NCBI GenBank assembly: GCA_902509695.1
Contig: CABWYP010000005.1
Coordinates: 1-54,347 of the forward strand
Direction: 5' to 3'
Source: an uncultured Alphaproteobacteria bacterium
Lineage (GTDB): Bacteria > Pseudomonadota > Alphaproteobacteria > HIMB59
Length of the DNA: 54,347 nt
The position numbers and the translations under genes are program-made. Below, piece by piece: positions 26,849 to 35,491 of this stretch; position 1 is the first letter of the stretch, and every line of letters begins with the position of its first letter. The notes beneath the pieces are model-generated. The model ran no database searches and had not been told where the DNA came from. It saw only the letters and a program-made list of their open reading frames with translations.

Positions 26849-28198
26849 ATGAAATGGTCATTAGATAGTTGGAAGAATTTTGAGGCTAAACAACTGCCTA
26901 CTTATGCTAATAAGGTAAAGTTAGATGAAGTTTTAACTAATCTATCCTCATTACCACCTTTAATTTTTGCTGGAGAAACTCGCTCTCTTAAATCTCATAT
27001 TTATCAAGTACAAAAGGGTGAGTCTTTTTATTTACAAGGTGGAGACTGTGCTGAAAGTTTTAGTGAATTAAATCCAAATACAATTAGGGATACATTTAAA
27101 CTTCTTTTACAAATGTCTGTTGTATTAACTTTTGCAACTAATAAATCCACAGTTAAGCTTGGTAGAATAGGTGGTCAGTTTGCTAAACCTAGAAGTTCAG
27201 ATTTTGAGGAAAAAAATGGGGAAAAATTACCTAGTTACAGAGGTGATATAATCAATTCTTTCGAATTTGATAAAAACTCAAGAGAACCTAATCCAGATAG
27301 AATGCTTCATGCATATAACCATTCTGCCTCCACCTTGAATCTACTAAGAGCATTTGCTCAAGGAGGATTTGCTAGTTTAAGTCAATTAAATAAATGGAAT
27401 TTAGATTTTGCAAATAATTTTGAGTCTACAAAAAAATATAAAGATTTATCTCAAAAAATTGAACAAAGTATCAAATTTATGAATGCATGTGGCATAAATG
27501 AACAAAATACTAGAGAGTTAAGAGAGACAGATTTTTATACTAGTCATGAAGCACTTTTATTACCCTATGAGCAGGCTTTTACTAGAATTGATAGCACTAC
27601 TGGAGATTGGTATAATGTAAATTCACATTTTCTATGGGTTGGCGATAGAACACGTGACCCTGATGGAGCGCATATTCATTATCTAAGTGGCATTAAGAAT
27701 CCTTTAGGATTAAAAGTTGGTCCTACTACTAGTATAGAAGATCTTAAAAAAAATATAGATATTCTTAATCCTGAAAATGAGGGGGGTAGACTGACCTTGA
27801 TAGTTAGAATGGGCGCAGAAAAAATAAAATCTACATTTCCTAATATTTTGAAAGAAATTAATAATCTTGGAAGAAATATAACTTGGGTATGTGACCCTAT
27901 GCATGGAAATACTTCGACAAGTAATTCAGGTTATAAAACAAGGGCTACATCAAATATTTTTAATGAAATTCAATCATTTTTTGAAATCCATAAATCTCAA
28001 GGAAGCATTCCAGGGGGGGTTCATCTCGAATTAACTGGATTGAATGTTACTGAATGTGTCGGTGGGCCAGATGATATTAAAGATGAAAACTTAGGTGACA
28101 GATATCATACTTTTTGTGATCCTAGATTGAATGTAAATCAATCATTAGAATTATCTTTTTTATTAGCAGACTTATTATCAAACGGTGATATGATTTAG
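26849..28198 (+). CDS. aroG: Class II 3-deoxy-7-phosphoheptulonate (DAHP) synthase
   Basis: This enzyme condenses phosphoenolpyruvate and erythrose-4-phosphate at the head of the shikimate pathway. The plant and actinobacterial-like class II type is shown by SLDSWKNFEAKQLPTY at the start, PPLIFAGETRSLK, LQGGDCAESF with the metal cysteine, GQFAKPRS, HFLWVGDRTRDPDGAH, TWVCDPMHGNT and GGVHLELTG with ECVGG. It has 449 residues, as usual for the short bacterial form. The gene has a 41-bp gap before it holding TATAAT at 26834-26839, only 9 bp from the ATG, and precedes a pncB-type gene by 15 bp. Confidence 0.95.
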   Translation: MKWSLDSWKNFEAKQLPTYANKVKLDEVLTNLSSLPPLIFAGETRSLKSHIYQVQKGESFYLQGGDCAESFSELNPNTIRDTFKLLLQMSVVLTFATNKSTVKLGRIGGQFAKPRSSDFEEKNGEKLPSYRGDIINSFEFDKNSREPNPDRMLHAYNHSASTLNLLRAFAQGGFASLSQLNKWNLDFANNFESTKKYKDLSQKIEQSIKFMNACGINEQNTRELRETDFYTSHEALLLPYEQAFTRIDSTTGDWYNVNSHFLWVGDRTRDPDGAHIHYLSGIKNPLGLKVGPTTSIEDLKKNIDILNPENEGGRLTLIVRMGAEKIKSTFPNILKEINNLGRNITWVCDPMHGNTSTSNSGYKTRATSNIFNEIQSFFEIHKSQGSIPGGVHLELTGLNVTECVGGPDDIKDENLGDRYHTFCDPRLNVNQSLELSFLLADLLSNGDMI

Positions 28199-28213
28199 TT
28201 TTTCTTATTCATA

Positions 28214-29338
28214 ATGAATAAAAAAACAAACTCAAATCTTATAAAATCTTATACAGATAGCTATTTTCTAAAATCAAAAGAAATAATAAAAAAAAATGGC
28301 GACGTCACTGTTACTTATGCAGTTTTCATAAGAAGACCTGGTATTATTGCTCTTAAATTAGCTATAGATTGGTTAAAGCAAGTAGCAAAAGATCGAAAAA
28401 TTAATATTCATACATCAAGTCCTTTCAAAGAAGGAGATCATTTTGGAGCAGGTGAACCTATACTATTCATTAAAGGTTCATTTAAAAATATTGTCGATCT
28501 TGAAACTTTATTTCTTCAAAAAATAGGACCGGCCTGCATTGCTGCAGCTAATGCTTATCAGATGTGTATGGACTTACCTAATTCATCTTTTATAGCCATG
28601 GATGCTCGTCATTGTGCTGGGTCTGAAATGTCTCATTTAATGTCATATGCTTCTTCTGTTGGCTCAAAGGCTGCTAAAAAAAATAAAGCTAAAGGATTTA
28701 TAGGAACTTCAATAGAGGCTACATCAAATTATTTTCCCTCTAATAAAGCTCTGGGAACAATGCCCCATGCTATTATTGGCTATGCAGGATCAACATTAGA
28801 GGCAGTTAAAATGTTTTATAAAACATTTCCAAAAAATGATTTAGTAGTACTTCCTGATTATTTTGGTAAAGAAATTACTGACTCAATCCAAGTTTGTAAT
28901 CACTTTGAAAAATTATCTAAAAATGGCAAAGTTTTTATAAGATTGGATACACCGAGTGGAAGATTTATAGAGGGATTAGATACTTCAAAATCATATGAAA
29001 TTCTTGAAAAATTTGCACCTATTTCTACTAAGGAATACAGATCTGATGATGAATTAAGGCATTTAGTGGGACCAGGTGTATCGGCCTCAGCTATATGGTT
29101 TTTAAGGTCACAATTAGATAAATACGGATTTAAAAAAGTTAAAATTATCGCATCTAGCGGCTTTACTAACGATAAATGCAAAGCTATGGCACTAGCAAAG
29201 GCTCCAATTGATATAGTGGGAACAGGAAGTTATTTGCCGGAAAAATGGTCAGAAACTTACGCCACAGCCGACATAATTAAGTATGGAAAGACACCTAGAG
29301 TCAAGGTATCAAGGGAATACTTATTAAAAAAAATCTAA
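28214..29338 (+). CDS. pncB: Nicotinate phosphoribosyltransferase
   Basis: It joins nicotinate to PRPP to salvage NAD. The N-terminus (LIKSYTDSYFLKSKEII) and VTYAVFIRRPG resemble the family's start. FLQKIGPACIAAAN corresponds to the conserved helix, MDARHCAGSEMS and GFIGTSIEATS form the active site, RLDTPSGRFIEG binds the phosphoribosyl group, and the final domain has IVGTGSYLP and TYATADIIKYG. The length of 374 residues is at the short end of the family (about 390-440). Its TAA overlaps the gltX ATG by one base. Confidence 0.88.
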   Translation: MNKKTNSNLIKSYTDSYFLKSKEIIKKNGDVTVTYAVFIRRPGIIALKLAIDWLKQVAKDRKINIHTSSPFKEGDHFGAGEPILFIKGSFKNIVDLETLFLQKIGPACIAAANAYQMCMDLPNSSFIAMDARHCAGSEMSHLMSYASSVGSKAAKKNKAKGFIGTSIEATSNYFPSNKALGTMPHAIIGYAGSTLEAVKMFYKTFPKNDLVVLPDYFGKEITDSIQVCNHFEKLSKNGKVFIRLDTPSGRFIEGLDTSKSYEILEKFAPISTKEYRSDDELRHLVGPGVSASAIWFLRSQLDKYGFKKVKIIASSGFTNDKCKAMALAKAPIDIVGTGSYLPEKWSETYATADIIKYGKTPRVKVSREYLLKKI

Positions 29339-30678
29339 TGACTATTACACGTTTTGCACCAAGTCCCACTGGCCATCTTCATTTAGGAAATTTACGTTCT
29401 TGTTTTTTAAATTGGATTTATGCGAAAAAAAATAATGGGAAATTTATTTTAAGATTTGATGATACTGATAAAGAGAGAAGTAGAGAAGAATATGTAACTT
29501 CAATTGCTGCAGATCTCGATTGGTTAAATATAGAATTTAATGAAAAATTTTTCCAAAGTAAAAGAGTAGATAGGTATAATGAATTATTCGACTCACTAAT
29601 ATCCAGAAATTTAGTCTATCCTTGTTTTGAAACTAATGAAGAATTAGAAATAAAAAAAAAACTTCAGCTAAAAGCTGGGAAACCTCCTATCTATGATCGA
29701 GAGGCTTTAAATTTATCTAAAGAAGAAATAGAAAAAAAAATATTAAAAGGAGAAACTCCATATTGGCGATTTAAATTATCTCAATCAAAAATTTCATGGA
29801 ATGATCTTGTAAAAGGAAAAATAGAAGTTGATTTATCTTCTCAATCTGACCCTGTTTTAAGAAGAGCAGACGGAAGTTATTTATATCATTTCCCTAGTGT
29901 TGTTGATGATATTGATATGAAAATAACTCATATCATAAGAGGAGAAGATCATTTATCAAATTCAGCAGTACATAATGAAATTTTTTTGAGCTTGGACTCA
30001 AATCCACCATTATTTGGACATAATCCACTAATGTTAAATGAAGATGGAACCAAATTAAGTAAAAGAAATTTTGACTCTATATCCATTAATCAATTTAAAG
30101 CCAAAGGTTATACAACTAATAGTATCTTATCATATCTATATTCTGTTGGATTAAATAGTGATATAAGTTTTACAGAGGTAAAATATAATAACTTTCAAGA
30201 TTTTGACCTCTTTAAAATTTCTAAAAATCTTCCTAAATTAGATATTCAAAAAATTGACTTCTTTCAAAAAAATACTCTAAGGGCTATGGATATTAATGAA
30301 TTAAATAATGAATTTAATGATATTAAAAATTTAAATATAAGTGAAAAAGAGTGGAATTTGATTAAAAACAACGTTGAATCTTATAAGAATATCGAAGAGT
30401 TATTAGATATCGTGAGGCGAAAAAGAGTTGAATTAAAACCTAGCAAAGAATTTGTTAAATTATTAATGAATAACATTGACGATATCAAAAACTTAGATTT
30501 TGAGTCATATATTGGATTGTTAATTGAAAAAGATAATAAATTATCAAAAAAAGATATCTTTATGAATACACGTTATATTTTAACTGGAAATAACAATGGA
30601 CCTTCAGTTAAAGAATTATATTTGTTTTTTGGTGCTGATGAAATTGAAAGAATACTAAATGAGTCTAAGACTTTATAA
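29338..30678 (+). CDS. gltX: Glutamyl-tRNA synthetase
   Basis: This class I synthetase charges tRNA-Glu. The HIGH-type motif is FAPSPTGHLHLGNLRS, followed by FILRFDDTDKERS. The KMSKS-type motif is GTKLSKRNFDS. The 446-residue length and all-helical anticodon-binding C-terminus fit bacterial GluRS. Alphaproteobacteria often carry two gltX copies; only one is in this window, and whether it also misacylates tRNA-Gln for GatCAB cannot be judged. It overlaps pncB by 1 base and cysS by 20 bp. Confidence 0.95.
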   Translation: MTITRFAPSPTGHLHLGNLRSCFLNWIYAKKNNGKFILRFDDTDKERSREEYVTSIAADLDWLNIEFNEKFFQSKRVDRYNELFDSLISRNLVYPCFETNEELEIKKKLQLKAGKPPIYDREALNLSKEEIEKKILKGETPYWRFKLSQSKISWNDLVKGKIEVDLSSQSDPVLRRADGSYLYHFPSVVDDIDMKITHIIRGEDHLSNSAVHNEIFLSLDSNPPLFGHNPLMLNEDGTKLSKRNFDSISINQFKAKGYTTNSILSYLYSVGLNSDISFTEVKYNNFQDFDLFKISKNLPKLDIQKIDFFQKNTLRAMDINELNNEFNDIKNLNISEKEWNLIKNNVESYKNIEELLDIVRRKRVELKPSKEFVKLLMNNIDDIKNLDFESYIGLLIEKDNKLSKKDIFMNTRYILTGNNNGPSVKELYLFFGADEIERILNESKTL

Positions 30679-31993
30679 TACTCTTTCCAAGAATAAAGAA
30701 CTCTTTAAACCCATAGACAGCAATTCAATTAAGATTTATGCCTGTGGACCTACTCTCTACGATAATCCTCATATAGGTAATTTCCGTCCAATTATAGTTT
30801 TTGATATTTTATTTAGACTTTTAAAAAAATTATATGGTGAAAAGAGTATTCTTTATGCTCGAAATATTACAGACATTGATGATAAAATAATCACTAGAGC
30901 TAATGAACTCAAAATATCTACCAATGAATTGGTAAAAAAAACTGAAAAGGTTTATAAAAAAAATCTTAATTCTTTATCGATTCTTCAACCAACCTATGAA
31001 CCCAAAGCAACAGAATATATTTCAAAAATGATTGAAATGATTTCATCTCTTATTGAAAAAGGATATGCGTATGTCTCATCAGACCATGTTTTATTTGAAA
31101 CCAAAAAATTTGAGTCATATGGCAAACTTTCAAATTTATCTCTCAAAGACATTATTAATGGAGCTAGAGTTGAAGTTGCTGAATATAAAAAGAATCCTGA
31201 GGATTTTATTCTTTGGAAACCATCTAAAGATAATGAACCGTATTGGAGCAGTCCCTGGGGCAATGGTAGACCAGGATGGCATATTGAATGTTCCGCTATG
31301 ACATCTGAACTTTTAGGACCCACAATAGATATACATGCTGGAGGTTTAGACTTAATTTTTCCCCATCATGAAAATGAAATAGCTCAATCAACATGCTATC
31401 ACGAATGCTCAATGGCAAATTATTGGCTCCACAATGGTTTTATTAATTTTCACGGGGAAAAAATGTCTAAATCTCTTGGGAATATAACTATTGTGAATGA
31501 TTTATTGTCTAAATTTGACCCAACTGTTATTAAATATTCAATTTTAACTACTCACTATAGACAACCCATTGATTTTTCTGATGAATTAATATTGTACTCA
31601 CAAAACATTATCGAAAAGTGGAGGGGTTTTATTAAAAATACCAATAGCTCTGATTTAGATGAGGTCTTTGTTAATGCTCTAAATGATGATTTAAACACAC
31701 CAAGCGCCTTAATGAGGCTTCAACAAATATTCAATGAATTAAAGAAAAACCCTGATAATTTGACCCTAATATCTCATTTTAATAATGGCTTACAAATACT
31801 AGGTTTAATACCAAATTTTGAAGAAAAAGAATTAAACCTTGATAAAGAATATATTGAAAATATGATATTTCGCCGTCAAAAGGCTAAAGAAAATAAAGAT
31901 TTCGATTTAGCTGATAAAATTAGGGAAGATTTACAAATGGAAGGTATTCTTTTAGAAGATAACAAAAGTGGGACTACATGGAAAAAGATTTAA
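30659..31993 (+). CDS. cysS: Cysteinyl-tRNA synthetase
   Basis: This class I synthetase charges tRNA-Cys. Motifs: YACGPTLYDNPHIGNFRP with the zinc cysteine and the HIGH-type HIGN, WHIECSAM with the second zinc cysteine, HHENEIAQS with the zinc histidine and glutamate, and KMSKSLGN. It has 444 residues. The gene overlaps gltX by 20 bp and cimA by 16 bp, placing two tRNA synthetases and citramalate synthase in one unit. Confidence 0.96.
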   Translation: MSLRLYNTLSKNKELFKPIDSNSIKIYACGPTLYDNPHIGNFRPIIVFDILFRLLKKLYGEKSILYARNITDIDDKIITRANELKISTNELVKKTEKVYKKNLNSLSILQPTYEPKATEYISKMIEMISSLIEKGYAYVSSDHVLFETKKFESYGKLSNLSLKDIINGARVEVAEYKKNPEDFILWKPSKDNEPYWSSPWGNGRPGWHIECSAMTSELLGPTIDIHAGGLDLIFPHHENEIAQSTCYHECSMANYWLHNGFINFHGEKMSKSLGNITIVNDLLSKFDPTVIKYSILTTHYRQPIDFSDELILYSQNIIEKWRGFIKNTNSSDLDEVFVNALNDDLNTPSALMRLQQIFNELKKNPDNLTLISHFNNGLQILGLIPNFEEKELNLDKEYIENMIFRRQKAKENKDFDLADKIREDLQMEGILLEDNKSGTTWKKI

Positions 31994-33573
31994 AACCAAA
32001 TAAAGTTTATTTTTTCGATACAACTTTAAGAGATGGGCAACAAACAACTGGAGTTGACTTTAGCGTAGAAGATAAAGTGAAAATGTCTAACGCTCTAGAT
32101 GATCTAGGAATAGACTATATTGAAGGTGGTTGGCCAGGATCTAATCCTACCGATGATAGTTTTTTTCAATCACCCAAAAAATTTAAAAGCTCAAATTTAG
32201 TAGCGTTTGGAATGACAAGAAGACCTACAGCAAGTGCTTCTAATGATCCCGGTCTAAATAATTTAATAAATACAAATGTAAAACATATATGTATTGTAGG
32301 TAAATCCTCCTCTTATCAAGTGGAGAAAGCCTTAGGTATATCTAAGTCAGATAATTTAAAAATGATTGGTGAAAGTATTAGCTACATAAAATCAAAAGGC
32401 ATTGAGGCTATGTACGATGCAGAACACTTTTTTGATGGTTATAAAAGCGATCCTCAATTTGCAATAGATTGTTTGTTAGAGGCCTTTAATAATAATGCAA
32501 GATGGATTGTTTTATGCGATACCAATGGTGGAACATTACCAAGTGAAGTTGAGTCTATTGTCAAAGATGTCGTAAAAAAAATTCCTGGTGAAAGACTTGG
32601 TATTCATGCTCACAATGACACTGAAAATGCTGTTGCAAACTCACTAATAGCTGTAAATTCAGGTGTTAGACAGGTTCAAGGAACTATAAATGGATTGGGA
32701 GAAAGATGTGGAAATGCAAATTTAGTTTCTGTTATTCCCTCTATAGTTCTTAAGACAAATTTTGATACCTCAGTACCTGAAGGAAATTTAAATTTACTAA
32801 AAAAAACATCTTTATTATTAGATGAGATTTTAAATAGACAGCCTAATAGTCAACAACCTTATGTTGGAGAAAATGCTTTCTCACATAAAGGTGGGCTCCA
32901 TGTATCTGCCATTAACAAAGATCCTAAAACTTATGAACATATAGATCCAAAAACCGTTGGTAATACTAGAAAAATTGTAATCTCAGATCAATCTGGTAGA
33001 TCAAATATCACCTCCCTATTAAATACTGTAGGTATAAATCCAGATGATCATAAAGATAAATTAGATTTTCTTTTACAAAAAGTAAAAGAGCATGAATTTA
33101 AAGGGTATGCTTTTGATCAGGCATTGGCTAGTTTTGAAATCCTTGCGAGAAAAACTCTATTTGGAATTCCAGATTTTTTTGAATTAGTTCGCTTTAAGGT
33201 TATAGACGATAGAAGATGGAATGCTAAAGGTGAGCTTGTTACTGAGTCAGAAGCCACAGTAAGAATAGTAGTCAATAATGAAGAATTTATGAATGTTGAA
33301 GTTGGTAATGGTCCTGTGAACGCGCTTGATAAGGCATTAAGAAAATCTTTAATGAGCTTCTACCCTTCTTTAGAAGATTTAGAATTAACAGATTTCAAAG
33401 TAAGAATTTTATCATCAGAAAAAGGTACTGATGCAATAGTTAGAGTTATAATTGAAACAAAAGATAAATCAGGAGCGATTTGGACTACGGTAGGAGTTTC
33501 TACTAATATTATCGATGCATCCTATAATGCTCTTCGAGAGAGTTTAATATATAAACTCATTAAATCTTCTTGA
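31978..33573 (+). CDS. cimA: (R)-citramalate synthase CimA
   Basis: CimA condenses pyruvate and acetyl-CoA to citramalate for threonine-independent isoleucine synthesis. The HMGL-like TIM barrel begins with FFDTTLRDGQQTTGVDFSVE, and the metal-site HAHNDTENAVANS and NGLGERCGNANL follow. The barrel is followed by the LeuA-type dimerisation domain (from about residue 390), the usual allosteric site. It has 531 residues, matching CimA and longer than many isopropylmalate synthases' catalytic part alone. YIEGGWPGSNP is characteristic of CimA as opposed to LeuA. It overlaps cysS by 16 bp. Confidence 0.92.
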   Translation: MEKDLKPNKVYFFDTTLRDGQQTTGVDFSVEDKVKMSNALDDLGIDYIEGGWPGSNPTDDSFFQSPKKFKSSNLVAFGMTRRPTASASNDPGLNNLINTNVKHICIVGKSSSYQVEKALGISKSDNLKMIGESISYIKSKGIEAMYDAEHFFDGYKSDPQFAIDCLLEAFNNNARWIVLCDTNGGTLPSEVESIVKDVVKKIPGERLGIHAHNDTENAVANSLIAVNSGVRQVQGTINGLGERCGNANLVSVIPSIVLKTNFDTSVPEGNLNLLKKTSLLLDEILNRQPNSQQPYVGENAFSHKGGLHVSAINKDPKTYEHIDPKTVGNTRKIVISDQSGRSNITSLLNTVGINPDDHKDKLDFLLQKVKEHEFKGYAFDQALASFEILARKTLFGIPDFFELVRFKVIDDRRWNAKGELVTESEATVRIVVNNEEFMNVEVGNGPVNALDKALRKSLMSFYPSLEDLELTDFKVRILSSEKGTDAIVRVIIETKDKSGAIWTTVGVSTNIIDASYNALRESLIYKLIKSS

Positions 33574-34256
33574 AAAAAAAATTTCAATTCATTTTAAATA
33601 AACCTCAATTATCTGAAAATATTGGAATGTCAATTAGATCTATCGGGTGTTTTGGATTCAAAAAAATTGATTTAGTCAATCCCAGAAATACATGGCCCAA
33701 TGAAAAAGGTCTAAGTGCTTCAAAACATTTTAGTTCAATTGCTAAAAGTATTAAGATTTTCCCTACTATTCCAGAGGCCATAAAAAAAAGTGATTTAGTT
33801 ATCGCTACAACAATTAGACAAAGAGATATTAAAATTCCTCAAATTAGGATTAAAGATTTAAAAAAAATTAATGCAAAGAATATAAGTATTATATTCGGTC
33901 AAGAAAATAATGGGCTTAGCAATAATGAAATTTCTTACTCTAATTATATTCTGACTATTCCCACTGTAAATCATAGTTCATTAAACTTATCTCATTCCAT
34001 ATCTGTTATTGCTTATGAACTCAGCCAATTAGATAGTCTTGACTTGAGTTTTAAAAAATCAAATTACTTAAAATCTGATCAAATTGAAAATTTTGTAAAC
34101 TTTTTAATGAAAACTCTTGATAGAAGAAAATTTACTACAGTTGCCTCTAAAAAGTTAAATTTAGAGATATCAATAAGGAATTTTTTAAAAACCACAAAAA
34201 TAGACGAAAAATCATTAAAAACGGCCTACGGTATTTTAAAAATTATGACAAAATAA
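33570..34256 (+). CDS. trmJ: SpoU-family tRNA 2'-O-methyltransferase (TrmJ type)
   Basis: This trefoil-knot methylase of the SPOUT class most likely methylates the ribose of position 32 in tRNA. The N-terminal ILNKPQLSENIGMSIRS has the conserved N and R. Motif 2 is IIFGQENNGLSN and motif 3, in the knot, is LTIPTVNHSSLNLSHSIS, where AdoMet binds. It has 228 residues. It begins with TTG that overlaps the cimA TGA by 4 bp (TTGA). Other rRNA-directed SpoU methylases are possible, but the length and N-terminus favour TrmJ. Confidence 0.87.
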   Translation: MKKKFQFILNKPQLSENIGMSIRSIGCFGFKKIDLVNPRNTWPNEKGLSASKHFSSIAKSIKIFPTIPEAIKKSDLVIATTIRQRDIKIPQIRIKDLKKINAKNISIIFGQENNGLSNNEISYSNYILTIPTVNHSSLNLSHSISVIAYELSQLDSLDLSFKKSNYLKSDQIENFVNFLMKTLDRRKFTTVASKKLNLEISIRNFLKTTKIDEKSLKTAYGILKIMTK

Positions 34257-34257
34257 A

Positions 34258-34285
34258 TTGACTTAAAATACGAAATCTATATAAA
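34258..34285 (+). promoter_or_regulatory. Candidate rpsD promoter
   Basis: TTGACT at 34258-34263 and TATAAA at 34280-34285 are separated by 16 bp, the best sigma-70-type pair outside the rRNA operon. Transcription would start at about 34292, four bases before the rpsD ATG, leaving no room for a ribosome-binding site. Confidence 0.5.
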
Positions 34286-34295
34286 TCACCAATTC

Positions 34296-34913
34296 ATGAC
34301 AAAAAGACTATCTTCAAAACACAAAATTGATAGAAGACTTGGGCTAAATTTATGGGGAAGACCTAAAAGCCCCTTTAATCGAAGACCATATGGACCAGGT
34401 CAACATGGCCAAGCCAGAAAAAGAAAATTATCAGATTTTGGTGTTCAATTAGCGGCAAAGCAAAAGCTAAAGAAGTATTACGGAGATATAACTGAAAAAC
34501 AGTTTCTTAAAATCTATCAAGAAGCCTCTAGAAAAAGAGGAGACACAAGTCAAATTCTAATTGAACTTTTAGAGAGAAGATTAGATGCCGTTGTTTTTAG
34601 ATTGAAGTTTGCACCCACTGTTTTTGCTGCGAGACAACTAGTTAGTCATGGACATGTAATGGTTAACGGTAAAGTAGTTGATAGAAAATCTTACCAAATT
34701 AAAGATGGTGATGAGATCTCAGTCCTTCAAACAAGTCAAAATATTCCAATGATTATTCAGACATTGAGTTCTAACGAAAGAGATGTTCCTGAGTATCTTC
34801 AGTTAGAAATATCAAAGTGTTTAGGGAAGTTTATAAGAGGTCCTCAATTAACTGATGTTCCGTATCCTGTTCAAATGGAACCAAATTTAGTAGTAGAATT
34901 TTACTCTAGATAA
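34296..34913 (+). CDS. rpsD: Small ribosomal subunit protein uS4
   Basis: S4 is a primary 16S rRNA-binding protein that nucleates 30S assembly. It has 205 residues, the standard length. The N-terminal region has [18 protein letters not shown] and [11 protein letters not shown]. The S4 RNA-binding domain covers about residues 95-160 ([20 protein letters not shown] and [16 protein letters not shown]). It lacks the zinc cysteines of some S4 forms. It stands alone, not in the alpha operon with rpsM-rpsK-rpoA, which is normal in alphaproteobacteria. Its stop is 3 bp from the stop of convergent grxD. Confidence 0.98.
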   Translation: MTKRLSSKHKIDRRLGLNLWGRPKSPFNRRPYGPGQHGQARKRKLSDFGVQLAAKQKLKKYYGDITEKQFLKIYQEASRKRGDTSQILIELLERRLDAVVFRLKFAPTVFAARQLVSHGHVMVNGKVVDRKSYQIKDGDEISVLQTSQNIPMIIQTLSSNERDVPEYLQLEISKCLGKFIRGPQLTDVPYPVQMEPNLVVEFYSR

Positions 34914-34916
34914 TTA

Positions 34917-35258
34917 TTAGCTTATCTCTGTTTTTATACCTCTTGTATTGAAAAGTTCAATTAACTCTCCAGACTCAGCCATCTCTTTCATAATATCACA
35001 GCCTCCTACAAATTCCTTTTTAATATAAAGCTGGGGTATAGTTGGCCAATTAGAAAATGTTTTAATTCCTTCACGAATGTTGTCATCATCTAAAACGTTG
35101 CAATGACCAAATTCAACACCACACTTTTTTAAAATAGTAGTAGCTACTGATGAAAAGCCACACATTGGAAAATCAGGATTACCTTTCATGAAAAGGAATA
35201 CTTCATTGTCTCCAATCATTTTTTCAATTTGATCTTTAGTGTTAATATCAAGTTCCAT
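34917..35258 (-). CDS. grxD: Monothiol glutaredoxin (Grx4/GrxD type)
   Basis: A CGFS-type monothiol glutaredoxin that binds and hands over [2Fe-2S] clusters with a BolA partner. The motif KGNPDFPMCGFSS contains CGFS; WPTIPQLYI and GGCDIMKEM form the glutathione-binding surface. It has 113 residues. It is the last gene of the nine-gene purine operon and overlaps the BolA gene by one base, the physical partner in this class of complexes. Confidence 0.95.
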   Translation of the reverse strand: MELDINTKDQIEKMIGDNEVFLFMKGNPDFPMCGFSSVATTILKKCGVEFGHCNVLDDDNIREGIKTFSNWPTIPQLYIKKEFVGGCDIMKEMAESGELIELFNTRGIKTEIS

Positions 35259-35491
35259 TAGTCAGTTCCTTTCGTTTTTAATTGCATTGCATGCAATTCT
35301 TTATCCATTAGACCATTGAGAGATTTATAAACTAATTGATGTTGTTGTATTCTTGAAAGACCATTAAATAATGAACTTTCAATAGAAATGGAGTAGTGGT
35401 CGTTATCACCGGCTAAATCTTCAATAGTTATCTTTGAATTAGGGAATTTTTCCTCAATAAGTCTTGTTAATTTATCTTGTTCAATTGGCAT
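35258..35491 (-). CDS. bolA: BolA family protein (Grx4 partner)
   Basis: A 77-residue BolA-fold protein of the short BolA2/IbaG kind. The conserved C-terminal part with the cluster-ligand histidine is visible (HQLVYKSLNGLMDKELHAMQ), with SIESSLFNGLSRIQQH before it. It lies between purL (stop adjacent, no gap) and grxD (1-base overlap). The co-location with a CGFS glutaredoxin supports a role in iron-sulfur trafficking over a morphogene role. Confidence 0.93.
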   Translation of the reverse strand: MPIEQDKLTRLIEEKFPNSKITIEDLAGDNDHYSISIESSLFNGLSRIQQHQLVYKSLNGLMDKELHAMQLKTKGTD